This document shows, in pieces, positions 4,979 through 12,383 of a DNA stretch of 16,907 nt. The notes under the pieces are model-generated. The model saw only the letters and a program-made list of their open reading frames with translations, was not told the origin of the DNA and did no database searches. Origin of the DNA: an uncultured Oscillospiraceae bacterium (GTDB lineage Bacteria; Bacillota; Clostridia; Oscillospirales; Acutalibacteraceae); NCBI GenBank assembly GCA_910588415.1, contig CAJUPK010000039.1, positions 1 to 16,907 of the forward strand, written 5' to 3'. The position numbers and the translations under genes were made by a program. Position 1 is the stretch's first letter; each line of letters opens with the position of its first letter.

Positions 4979-7693
4979 TCACCGTTTCTGTTTAGATGGG
5001 GCTTGGCCTGCTTTTCCAGGCTTGGCCTGGCCTGGGGAGACATGTTCTTTTGCCTTTTCCAGGGCTTCCCCCAGGGTAGCGCCCCGCAGGGCCATCCGCC
5101 GCTTTTGGAGAATGTCCCCAATCTCTACCCGGGTCCGTTCCACCTCGGCCCGCAGCTCCCGGGCAGAGATGCGCAGCGCCCCGTGGCCCAGGATGATCAG
5201 CTGTTCGGCAAAGTCCGCGCTGGCCACCAGCACCCGCTTGTTCTCTTTGGTCAGCTTATAGCTGGCTTTTTCAATATAGGCGTCGGCGGTCTCCGCCTCT
5301 TTGGTGTAGACCACATGGATATTGTGGTATTTAAACACCGAGCCTGTGCCTTTGGGCACCTTGTAGGCGTCAAACACCAGAATCACCCGGTTCTGCCGGT
5401 AGCCCTGGTAGTTGCTGAGCACATCCATCAGGGCCTTGCGGGCTGTTTCCAGATCGGACTTGGCCAGGGTGTTCAGGTCCTCCCAGGCAAAGATCATGTT
5501 GTAGCCGTCCACCAGCAGGTACTCCGGCCCAGCGGGAATGGGGGTGAAGTGGGACGGCATCCCTGGCTCCAGCTCCGGCGAAGGGGGCCGGGCAGGCCTT
5601 TTGGGCGTGGGCCGCAGGGCCTGGGATTTTACCGGGCCATAGGTTTTTTCAAAGATGGCCAGCAGCTCCGCGTCCTGCTCTAGGGTGGGTTTTGGCAGGA
5701 TTGGTCCGGCGGCCGGGCTGCCGCTTTCCGGAAAAGGGGGCAGGGCCTCCTCTCTATCCGGCTTGGGCAGGCCGCTGTAGGCGGGCAGGTGCATGTGCTT
5801 CTCCACCTGGTGCCAGGGTACATAGACCCCCGCCCCATGGGAGCAGAACACCGACCCCGCTGGGTCCTCCACATCCGCCTCCGGGTCATACCCCAGTTGT
5901 TCCACAAGGCTGTCCTGGTCCCTGCAGGGACGGTACCCGGCCAGGCTGCAGGATGCCCGGCCCAGGCCCTTGGTGTAGGCGGCCAGTTCCGCGGCATAGT
6001 CCCCAAAGGCTGCCGCGGGCACGCTGGCGGTGAGCAGGGTCTCTTCCCCAGCGGCCTGGGGGGCGTCGGCCTCTCCGCCCATGCGCTGGATGTCTGTGAT
6101 GGCCCGGCCCAGGCAGGACGGGGGCAGTTCCAGCCGCAGGGCATACCAGGGCTCCAGCAAAACGCTCTCCGCTTTCATCAGCCCCTGCCGCACAGCCCGG
6201 TAGGTGGCCTGGCGGAAGTCCCCGCCCTCTGTGTGCTTCTCATGGGCCCGGCCGGAGAGCAGGGTGATCTTTATGTCCGTAATGGCAGAGCCTGTCAGGA
6301 CCCCCCGGTAACTCTTTTCCTCCAAATGGGTGAAGATCAGCCGCTGCCAGCTGCGGGCCAAAAAATCCTCGGAGCAGGCGCTGGCAAACACCATGCCGCT
6401 GCCAGGCGGCAGAGGCTCCAGCAATAGATGGACCTCCGCGTAATGCCGGAGGGGCTCGAAATGGCCCACGCCCTCCACGGGCCCGGCAATGGTCTCCTTA
6501 TACACCACATGGCCTGGGCCGAACTGCACCTCCAGCCCGAACCGGTCTTTGATCACCCGGCGCAGGATCTCCGCCTGCACCTTGCCCATCAGCCGCAGGT
6601 GGATTTCCCCCAGGGCTTCGTTCCATTCCAGGTGGAGCAGAGGGTCCTCCTCTGCCAGCTGCCGGAGCTTGGGCAGCACGGCGTGGGCCTGGACCCCCTC
6701 CGGCAAAATGAGCCGGTAGGCCATGGCTGGCTCCAGGGTTGGAGGAGCGCCTCCCTGCTCGGCCCCCAAGGCCTGGCCGGGGTAGGTGCTGGACAGGCCC
6801 GTGGCCGCGCACACCATGCCTGCCTCTGCCTGGCTGACTGCCGTGTACTTCTCCCCGGAGTACACCCGGAGCTGGTCTACCTTCTCCTCTCCGCCGGGCA
6901 GGGACAGAGTGGTCTTTACGCGCAGGCTGCCCCCGGTAAGCTTCATATGGGTGAGCCGGGCGCCCTGGCTGTCCCGGGAGATCTTGTACACCCGGGCGGC
7001 AAAGTCCTGGCCCCATTGGGGCCGGGGGCCAAACCGGGCCAGGCCATCTAAAAGTTCATCCACGCCCTGAGCCCGCAGGGCGCAGCCAAAGAAGCAGGGA
7101 AAGCATTTCCGCTGGCTGATCAGCCGCCGCAGGGTGGGCCCGGAGATAGCGCCCTCCTCCAGGTACTCGGAAAGGGCCTGCTCGTCCCCCAGGGCCGCCT
7201 GCTCCCAAAAGCTCTCCTGGCCATAGGCGTCAAAGTCCAGCAGGGCTTCGGACAGGGTTCGCCGCAGTTTTTGCAGCAGGGCCTCCCGGTCCACAGGCTG
7301 GTCCATCTTGTTGAGAAAGAGGAAGACCGGGATATGGCGGCGCTCTAAAAGCTCCCACAGGGTCAGGGTGTGCCCCTGAGGGCCGTCTGGGCCGGAGATG
7401 ACCAGAATGGCGCAGTCCAGCACCTGCAGGGTACGCTCCGCCTCGGCGGCAAAGTCCACATGGCCAGGGGTGTCCACCAGAAGCAGCTCCATGTCTTTCC
7501 AGGGCAGAACAGCCTGCTTGTTAAAAATCGTGATGCCCCGTTCCCGCTCGAGGGAGTGGGTGTCTAAAAAGGCGTTGGCGTGGTCCACCCGCCCCAGACT
7601 GCGCAAAGCGCCGCCCCGAAACAGCAAAGCCTCGGAAAGCGTGGTCTTTCCCGCGTCCACATGGGCCAAAATGCCCGCCACCAGCCTGCGCAT
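4979..7693 (-). CDS. TetM-like ribosomal GTPase fused to a C-terminal YacP/Rae1-like NYN ribonuclease domain
   Basis: The protein has 904 residues, against about 640 for TetM/TetO. The N-terminus is a translational GTPase: G1 AHVDAGKT (10-17), RGITI (52-56), DTPGH (74-78) and NKMD (128-131). EF-G-like domains of the TetM subgroup follow to about residue 620, then a low-complexity linker. From about residue 724 there is a complete NYN/PIN-like domain: LLVDGYN (D729), FDAYK (D775), ETADAYIEK (D804) and ASADFAEQ (D827), the acidic metal-binding set. In Bacillus, YacP/Rae1 cuts mRNA in the ribosomal A site. The tail is Lys/Pro-rich. The frame runs upstream through the tRNA, but the ATG at 7693 has GGGAGG before it and starts the family N-terminus. 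I infer a ribosome-acting factor combining A-site GTPase and nuclease; tetracycline resistance is not implied. Similar fusions may be annotated elsewhere only as TetM-like. Confidence 0.92.
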   Translation of the reverse strand: MRRLVAGILAHVDAGKTTLSEALLFRGGALRSLGRVDHANAFLDTHSLERERGITIFNKQAVLPWKDMELLLVDTPGHVDFAAEAERTLQVLDCAILVISGPDGPQGHTLTLWELLERRHIPVFLFLNKMDQPVDREALLQKLRRTLSEALLDFDAYGQESFWEQAALGDEQALSEYLEEGAISGPTLRRLISQRKCFPCFFGCALRAQGVDELLDGLARFGPRPQWGQDFAARVYKISRDSQGARLTHMKLTGGSLRVKTTLSLPGGEEKVDQLRVYSGEKYTAVSQAEAGMVCAATGLSSTYPGQALGAEQGGAPPTLEPAMAYRLILPEGVQAHAVLPKLRQLAEEDPLLHLEWNEALGEIHLRLMGKVQAEILRRVIKDRFGLEVQFGPGHVVYKETIAGPVEGVGHFEPLRHYAEVHLLLEPLPPGSGMVFASACSEDFLARSWQRLIFTHLEEKSYRGVLTGSAITDIKITLLSGRAHEKHTEGGDFRQATYRAVRQGLMKAESVLLEPWYALRLELPPSCLGRAITDIQRMGGEADAPQAAGEETLLTASVPAAAFGDYAAELAAYTKGLGRASCSLAGYRPCRDQDSLVEQLGYDPEADVEDPAGSVFCSHGAGVYVPWHQVEKHMHLPAYSGLPKPDREEALPPFPESGSPAAGPILPKPTLEQDAELLAIFEKTYGPVKSQALRPTPKRPARPPSPELEPGMPSHFTPIPAGPEYLLVDGYNMIFAWEDLNTLAKSDLETARKALMDVLSNYQGYRQNRVILVFDAYKVPKGTGSVFKYHNIHVVYTKEAETADAYIEKASYKLTKENKRVLVASADFAEQLIILGHGALRISARELRAEVERTRVEIGDILQKRRMALRGATLGEALEKAKEHVSPGQAKPGKAGQAPSKQKR

Positions 7694-7732
7694 AGTCTTG
7701 TGCCTCCCGCCTTTCCCATAGAAAACTGAAAC

Positions 7733-7807
7733 AAAAAGCGCCGGACCCCCGCGCCTGCGGCGGCCTGCCAAACCGACAGGCACCGCCGTGCGTTCAGGTC
7801 CGGCGCT
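7733..7807 (-). terminator. Large terminator/attenuator hairpin between tRNA-Pro and the GTPase-NYN gene
   Basis: AGCGCCGGACC (7737-7747) pairs with GGTCCGGCGCT (7797-7807) in an 11-bp outer stem. An inner GC-rich stem (7758-7767 with 7777-7788, 2-nt bulge) makes a long two-tier hairpin. On the minus strand TTTTT (7737-7733) follows. It begins 5 nt after the CCA end of the tRNA and ends about 40 nt before the ATG of the GTPase-NYN gene. It is therefore a terminator for the tRNA and, for the downstream gene, a potential attenuator. Confidence 0.85.
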
Positions 7808-7812
7808 TGTGC

Positions 7813-7888
7813 TGGTCGAAGTGCGGAGACTCGAACTCCGTGCCTCTTGGTCCCAAACCAAGCGCTCTACCGGGTGAGCTACACCTCG
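7813..7888 (-). tRNA. tRNA-Pro (anticodon UGG)
   Basis: This is a 76-nt cloverleaf read on the minus strand with CCA encoded (7815-7813) and discriminator A. The acceptor stem is CGAGGTG/CACTTCG with the C1-G72 pair typical of bacterial tRNA-Pro. The D arm is GCTC...GAGC. The anticodon stem CTTGG/CCAAG encloses loop TTTGGGA with anticodon TGG. The T arm has GGAGTTCGAGTCTCC. It is preceded by a consensus promoter and followed at once by a terminator hairpin. Confidence 0.97.
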
Positions 7889-7902
7889 AACTTTTCTTTT
7901 AC

Positions 7903-7931
7903 ATTATAATGATAAATGCCCCCAGTGTCAA
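7903..7931 (-). promoter_or_regulatory. Consensus sigma-A promoter of tRNA-Pro
   Basis: TTGACA (7931-7926) and TATAAT (7908-7903) are both perfect, with a 17-bp spacer. The -10 box ends about 14 bases before the mature tRNA 5' end. It is the only recognisable promoter upstream of the GTPase-NYN gene. Confidence 0.93.
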
Positions 7932-7964
7932 GAGGAAATTAAAAAAGAGGGAGTTAGAGGGAGG

Positions 7965-7982
7965 CGGGGGCAAAGGCCCCCG
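7965..7982. repeat. GC hairpin in the tRNA/SLH-gene intergenic region
   Basis: CGGGGGC and GCCCCCG (7-bp arms, AAAG loop) lie between two divergent transcription units. No T-tract follows on either strand. It resembles the hairpins at 2403-2449 in style. Confidence 0.45.
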
Positions 7983-8039
7983 GGAAACTGCTGGGGAAAA
8001 TCTTTGCAAAGCCCCCTTCCCTTTTTCTGGCATGTATAG

Positions 8040-8045
8040 TATAAT
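8040..8045 (+). promoter_or_regulatory. Possible -10 box for the L,D-transpeptidase gene
   Basis: TATAAT lies about 140 bases upstream of the ATG. At the correct spacing the -35 position reads TTCCCT (8017-8022), which is poor, so the promoter is tentative or needs an activator or another sigma factor. The long leader between it and the gene (8052-8183) holds no ORF or clear hairpin. Confidence 0.3.
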
Positions 8046-8183
8046 TATTTTATATGCCGCGCCCTTCCGCTGGTTACATTTGGTACAGGCTGGGTTTCAG
8101 GCGCGCTGCTGTAAAGTAAAGGCAGGTAAACACCCTTTTTAACTGCGTTTACTGGAGACCCCAAACAAAAGGAGCCGTGAAGT

Positions 8184-10124
8184 ATGAAAAAGCCTTTCCC
8201 GCAGCCTGTCTCTGTGTCCCGGCGGCTGCTGTCCCTGCTCTTGTGCTGTCTGCTGACAGCCGCCTGCCTCACCATTCCCGCGTCCAGCGCGGACCAGCTG
8301 GACACGGACTCTCCGGCTGTCTCCCAGCCGGAGGATTTGCCGGAACCCCCAGAGAACAGCCCCGGGCCCGACGCCAGTCCGGAGCCTGGGACCAGTCCTG
8401 AGCCGGAAGCCTCTCCAGACCCGGAGGCCAGTCCGGACCCAGACGCCACCCCTGGCCCGGAGGCTACTCCGGATCCCACACCAGAGCCCACGCCGGAACC
8501 AACGCCCGAGCCCACGCCAGTGCCGGTGACCGTTCGGTTTGTGCTGGTGGGCGACAGCCAGACAGAGCTTGTTCTGTCCCAGGGCGAGAGGATACCAGCG
8601 GAACAGATCCCCACTGGCGAGGAATATGCCTGGAAGGGCCTGGTCTTAGAGGGATGGGACGGCGAGGACGGCCAGCCGGCAGATCCGGCGGCAGAGCCTG
8701 TGACAGAGGACGTTGTGTTTACAGCCCGCTGGAAAAAGGACGTGAATCTGCTGCTGGACACCAGCTCTCACAAGGCGTACATCAGCGGCTACAGCAACCG
8801 GCGCTTTAAGCCTGAAGGGAACCTGACCCGTGCGGAAGCTGTGGCTCTGTTTGCCAAGCTTCTGCGCACCCAGCCCCAGGAGGACGCGCCTGGGGCTGGT
8901 CCGGCGCCGGATTTTACGGATGTGCGGGATTCGCATTGGTTTTATGACAGCGTGAAAGCCGTGTGCCTGGCAGACCTGGCCGGAGGCTATGAGGACGGTA
9001 GCTTCCGGCCGGAGAAGACCATCACCCGGGCGGAGTTTGTAAAGCTGGCCTCCTCCTGCGACAGCCTGGCGGAAGGGGACTGTCCCTTCCCGGACGTGGC
9101 GGAAGACCACTGGGCCAGGCCCTATATTGCCTCCGCCTATGCCAAGGGTTGGATAGACGGGGACTCTTCCGGGAAGTTTCGGCCCAACGCCCGGATTACC
9201 CGGGCAGAGGCAGTGAAAATCCTCAACGGTATTCTTCAGCGGGTGCCGGACAAGGAGATTCCCAAGTGGGAGAAGATCACCATCTTCTGCGATGTGTTCC
9301 GGGAGCATTGGGCCTACAGCCAGATTGCGGAGGCCTCTACCAGCCATACGTTTGTCCGGACTGACGCGGGCGGCGAGGTGTGGACCCGCTATGAAAAGGA
9401 CACCCGGCCCATCAAGACAGGCTGGCTGAAGGAGGACGGCAAGACCTACTATGTGGGCAGCAAAGGGAAATTCCTGCGGGGCCTGCAGACCGTGGAGGGG
9501 AAGAGCTATCTGTTCGACGGCACGGGGGCCACTGTCACGGGCTTTCACATGAAGGACGGCTGGAAGCGCTACTTCAAAGACGGCCTGATGCAGGAGGACA
9601 TCTCCGGGCTGGGCGTGGTGAAGGGCCCCTATTATATCAAGGTCTATAAACCCGCCAACTATCTCATCATCTTTGCCAAGGGAGATGACGGCAAGTACAA
9701 CATTCCCGTGCGCTCTATGCTGGTATCCTGCGGCAACCCCACCCCCACGGGCACCTACTACACCCCCAACCGTTTCCGTTGGCTGGAGATGGTGGGCGGC
9801 AGCTGGGCCCAGTGGTGTACCCAGATTTTGGACAGCTACCTGTTCCATTCTGTGCCCAATGACCTGCGGAACAACTACACCATGTGGTCCGGCGAGTACA
9901 ACAATCTGGGCACCACCCGGTCCCTAGGCTGTATCCGGCTGAACTGCGAGGACGCCAAGTGGATCTATGACAACTGTGTCCTGGGCACAGAGGTGTACAT
10001 CTCCCCCACGGAGACCAGCGGACCCATGCCCAAGCCCCAGGGCCTGAAGCTGCCCGGCTGGCACACCTGGGACCCCACGGACCCCACTGCTTATTGGATG
10101 TGCAAGGAGAGGGGCTGCCACTAA
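8184..10124 (+). CDS. Secreted SLH-domain L,D-transpeptidase with wall-binding repeats
   Basis: The protein has 646 residues. A signal peptide (basic start, hydrophobic 15-32, likely cleavage near A36) is followed by a Pro/Glu/Asp/Thr-rich spacer (about 50-115). Next comes a small beta domain ending GWDG...VVFTARW (about 117-184), like bacterial surface repeat domains. SLH modules follow: a half module (about 197-226), two full ones (243-290, 301-350) with ITRAE motifs, and a degenerate fourth (369-385). Choline-binding-like GW repeats (about 402-470) come next. The C-terminus is a YkuD domain (about 482-606) with H555 and SLGCIRL, giving catalytic C583 and R585. This family makes 3-3 peptidoglycan cross-links or attaches proteins to stem peptides outside the cell. 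SLH modules should tether it to secondary wall polymer. AAAGGAG 10 bases before the ATG sets the start. The gene is monocistronic and ends at a strong terminator. Confidence 0.93.
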   Translation: MKKPFPQPVSVSRRLLSLLLCCLLTAACLTIPASSADQLDTDSPAVSQPEDLPEPPENSPGPDASPEPGTSPEPEASPDPEASPDPDATPGPEATPDPTPEPTPEPTPEPTPVPVTVRFVLVGDSQTELVLSQGERIPAEQIPTGEEYAWKGLVLEGWDGEDGQPADPAAEPVTEDVVFTARWKKDVNLLLDTSSHKAYISGYSNRRFKPEGNLTRAEAVALFAKLLRTQPQEDAPGAGPAPDFTDVRDSHWFYDSVKAVCLADLAGGYEDGSFRPEKTITRAEFVKLASSCDSLAEGDCPFPDVAEDHWARPYIASAYAKGWIDGDSSGKFRPNARITRAEAVKILNGILQRVPDKEIPKWEKITIFCDVFREHWAYSQIAEASTSHTFVRTDAGGEVWTRYEKDTRPIKTGWLKEDGKTYYVGSKGKFLRGLQTVEGKSYLFDGTGATVTGFHMKDGWKRYFKDGLMQEDISGLGVVKGPYYIKVYKPANYLIIFAKGDDGKYNIPVRSMLVSCGNPTPTGTYYTPNRFRWLEMVGGSWAQWCTQILDSYLFHSVPNDLRNNYTMWSGEYNNLGTTRSLGCIRLNCEDAKWIYDNCVLGTEVYISPTETSGPMPKPQGLKLPGWHTWDPTDPTAYWMCKERGCH

Positions 10125-10157
10125 AAGGTGGAGCGGTTTTTTCCTGAAGAAGCCCAC

Positions 10158-10197
10158 AGCGGCGCGGAAGGTTTATTATCCTTCCGCGCCGCTTTTT
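10158..10197 (+). terminator. Intrinsic terminator of the L,D-transpeptidase gene
   Basis: AGCGGCGCGGAAGG (10158-10171) and its complement (10180-10193) form a perfect 14-bp stem with an 8-nt loop, followed by TTTTT. The T-run is on the plus side only, so the converging amidase remnant is not clearly served. Confidence 0.95.
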
Positions 10198-10202
10198 GCC
10201 GT

Positions 10203-10775
10203 CTACCGGGGGGACTGGGGGCCAAATCCGAAGTAGCTTAGCAGTCCGTCATAGATGCCCTGGGCAAAGCCCCGCTGGTCGTCCCGCAGCTTCATGGCGT
10301 CTGCCGGGTTGGTCAGGTACCCCAGCTCTACCAGCACGGCGGGCATGGCGGTGCGCCGCAGCACATAGAGAGAGGGGTTCACCCGCACCCCGTTGTCCCG
10401 GGTGCCGGTTTCGGCTACCACCCCGTTCAAAATATGCTGGGCCAGCCAGTAGGACTGGGTGCCGCTTTGGTAGACATACACCTCGGTGCCGTTGATGGCC
10501 GGGTTGGGGTTGGCGTTGCAGTGGATGCTGATGAAATAGTTGGCGGGCCAGGAGTTGGCCATGCTGACCCGGGCCTGCAGGCTGGTGGCGTTGCTGGTAC
10601 CCAGGCTCTCGGTGGGAGAGTTGCGGGAAAGCCTGGCCGTAAACCGGGGATCATCGTTCAGCATCTGGGCCAAAATGACCCCCACATTATAGGTCACGTC
10701 TTGCTCCCGCAGGCCGTTGCCCTCTGCCCCGGCGTTGACGCCCTGGGGGTTGTGGCCTTGGTCTGCGAATGTCAA
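10203..10775 (-). pseudogene. N-acetylmuramoyl-L-alanine amidase, 5' end removed by element insertion
   Basis: About 190 residues of an Amidase_3 domain remain. The zinc and catalytic residues are all present: DQGHNP (H8 of the fragment), GLREQD (E24), SIHCNAN (H85) and VELGYLTN (E150). RDNGVRVNPSLYVLRRTAMPAVL is typical of this family, which cuts the MurNAc-L-Ala bond in peptidoglycan. The only available start is TTG at 10775, with no Shine-Dalgarno sequence. In the same frame the sequence is open further upstream until it meets the stop codon of the adjacent recombinase. The expected N-terminal signal or anchor, first beta strand, promoter and RBS are missing. I infer that a serine-recombinase element integrated just ahead of the active-site DQGHN motif and that the 5' part lies beyond the window. 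Low-level translation from TTG cannot be ruled out. Confidence 0.8.
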
Positions 10776-10808
10776 GCTCGGACTAAAAAATAGCAGAACT
10801 TTTTGTAA
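10776..10808. other. Element-chromosome junction (one att site)
   Basis: The last recombinase ends at 10809, and amidase homology begins at about 10775 or slightly before. The 33 bases between must contain the crossover of the inserted element. A strict core sequence cannot be defined without the other junction or an uninterrupted amidase allele. Serine recombinases usually leave a 2-3 bp core, so no long direct repeat is expected. Confidence 0.55.
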
Positions 10809-12383
10809 TCAGACGTTGGAAACTGCCAGTAAGGTGTCTTGGCAGTTCCACTCCATCACCAGCCGCCTGCCGGGATATACCCGGACTTCTTTGAGCAGGT
10901 CTTTTAGAATCTCCACAGGGATGTCATCGGCCTCGAAAAAGCATTTGAAATTTTCAATAAATTCACGGGTATTTGATTCATCGTGAGCCTCCAGAGTGGA
11001 TTGCAGTTCCGTGATCCGCGCGGCGATCTCAGCCATTTTCTCAGCCGTCACAGCTTTTTTGGCCAAATAGTCAGCCTTATCCAAATCACCCAGTGCAAAG
11101 GATTCATACAAGCTGCGGCTTTCACGGCTCGTATCATCCTGTGATTGCAACAGAGCTGCTAGCTGCTTTTGCCTGGATTTTGCCTCCTGCCGTGCTGTCC
11201 TGCGCTGCTTTTCCACAAATTCCTCCTGTTCCAGCGCGACAGCGGCCTGTGCCCGCAGACTTTCCAGAATCGCTGTGCGGAGTTCATCCTGAGAAATATG
11301 TATCCTGGCGCATATTGTGTCCTCCAGATACCGGGCTGTACTGCAAAAGAAAGTACAGCTTTTTCCTTTGGACTGCGCAAGGATGTGCCCGCACACGCCA
11401 CAGCGGACTTTCCGTGCCAAAGGATGGCGGTCCGCATACCCATCGTGCTCTTTGAACTCCCGCATAGCAGCCTGCGCCCAATCAAATTCTTCCTGGCTTA
11501 CAAGGGGGTCGTGGGTGTTTGTCACGACAACCCAATCCTCCGGCCTGGCCTTGACCGTGTGGGTGCTGCCTACAATATCCCTGACGCGCCTGCCGTAGAT
11601 GTTGGTGCCAATATAGCGTTTATCCCGCAGAATCTTAGTAACGGTATTACTGGTCCAGAAGTTTGTTTCACCAACACTTGGCCAACGGGACCGGGAACAC
11701 CCTGCCACCCGTTTGTGGAGCATGGGAGTGGGGACGCCCTCGGCGTTCAGCATCCGGGCAATGTCCATGGCGCTGTGGCTGCTGGCCATAAGACGAAAAA
11801 TGCGGCGCACAACCTCTGCCGCTGGCGGGTCAATCACAAGTTGATTGTGATTCTCTGGACTTTTTATATACCCATACGGCGCAAAAGGAGCCACAAAGTC
11901 CCCTCTCTGTGCCCGGAACCGCTTGGCGCTGCGCACCTTGCGGGACAGGTCCCGGCTGTAGAGGTCATAGAGCAGAGCCTTGAAGGAGGTGTCCAGGCTG
12001 TCCACATCACCGGGGCGGGCGCTGTCCAAGCCATCGTTCACGGCTATAAAACGCACACCCATAAAAGGGAAAATCCTGCTGATATAGTTTCCAACCGTGA
12101 GATAGTCCCGGCCAAAGCGGGAGAGGTCCTTTACCACAATGCAATGGATTTTCCCTTGCTTGACTTCTTCCAGCATAGCCCGAACGCCGGGACGCTCAAA
12201 GTTTTTGCCGCTCCATCCATCGTCACAGAACTCCACTATGCTGGCATTGGCGAACTCGCTGTGCTGGGCAAGAAAAGAGTCCAAGAGATTTCGTTGGTTG
12301 CTGACGCTGTTCGATTCTTCCTTACACGCTGACCGCAGGTCCACATCCTCATTGGATATACGCAGATATTTTGCGATGGTCAT
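10809..12383 (-). CDS. Large serine recombinase 1 (element-terminal)
   Basis: This 524-residue site-specific recombinase acts on att DNA. The N-terminal resolvase catalytic domain has the nucleophile S10 in YLRIS and the signature VVKDLSRFGRDYLTVGNYI (about 85-105). The recombinase domain follows (about 165-290; GYIKSPENHNQLVIDP, then SNTVTKILRDKRYIG). Next is a zinc-ribbon, CGVCG...CTFFC (about 330-350), and a coiled-coil-rich C-terminus (about 375-460). The ATG at 12383 overlaps the stop of recombinase 2 as ATGA, indicating coupled translation. It is the last gene before the junction. Its N-terminus is shorter than those of the other two copies but includes the catalytic serine, so it should be active. 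Some triplet systems need more than one of the proteins; which of them cut or assist is unknown here. Confidence 0.95.
   Translation of the reverse strand: MTIAKYLRISNEDVDLRSACKEESNSVSNQRNLLDSFLAQHSEFANASIVEFCDDGWSGKNFERPGVRAMLEEVKQGKIHCIVVKDLSRFGRDYLTVGNYISRIFPFMGVRFIAVNDGLDSARPGDVDSLDTSFKALLYDLYSRDLSRKVRSAKRFRAQRGDFVAPFAPYGYIKSPENHNQLVIDPPAAEVVRRIFRLMASSHSAMDIARMLNAEGVPTPMLHKRVAGCSRSRWPSVGETNFWTSNTVTKILRDKRYIGTNIYGRRVRDIVGSTHTVKARPEDWVVVTNTHDPLVSQEEFDWAQAAMREFKEHDGYADRHPLARKVRCGVCGHILAQSKGKSCTFFCSTARYLEDTICARIHISQDELRTAILESLRAQAAVALEQEEFVEKQRRTARQEAKSRQKQLAALLQSQDDTSRESRSLYESFALGDLDKADYLAKKAVTAEKMAEIAARITELQSTLEAHDESNTREFIENFKCFFEADDIPVEILKDLLKEVRVYPGRRLVMEWNCQDTLLAVSNV

Noticed and set aside
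4955..7051. Plus-strand frames of about 200-240 codons opposite the GTPase gene
   Set aside because: These are shadow frames of a GC-rich gene with low-complexity His/Gln/Gly/Leu composition.
7694..7861. In-frame extension of the GTPase-NYN gene upstream to 7861 (960 residues in all)
   Set aside because: It would read through the terminator hairpin and half of tRNA-Pro. The ATG at 7693 has a good ribosome binding site and begins exactly where translational GTPases begin.
8360..8525. Apparent short tandem DNA repeat (CCGGAG/CCCACGCC-like units)
   Set aside because: It encodes the Pro/Glu/Thr spacer of the wall protein. The units vary and reflect protein composition, not a CRISPR or satellite array.
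8045..9848. Long minus-strand frames opposite the L,D-transpeptidase gene (238 and 400 codons), one with GSGVGSG repeats
   Set aside because: The repeat is the antisense of the Pro-rich spacer, there is no ribosome binding site, and the plus-strand protein has complete recognised domains. They are GC-driven shadow frames.
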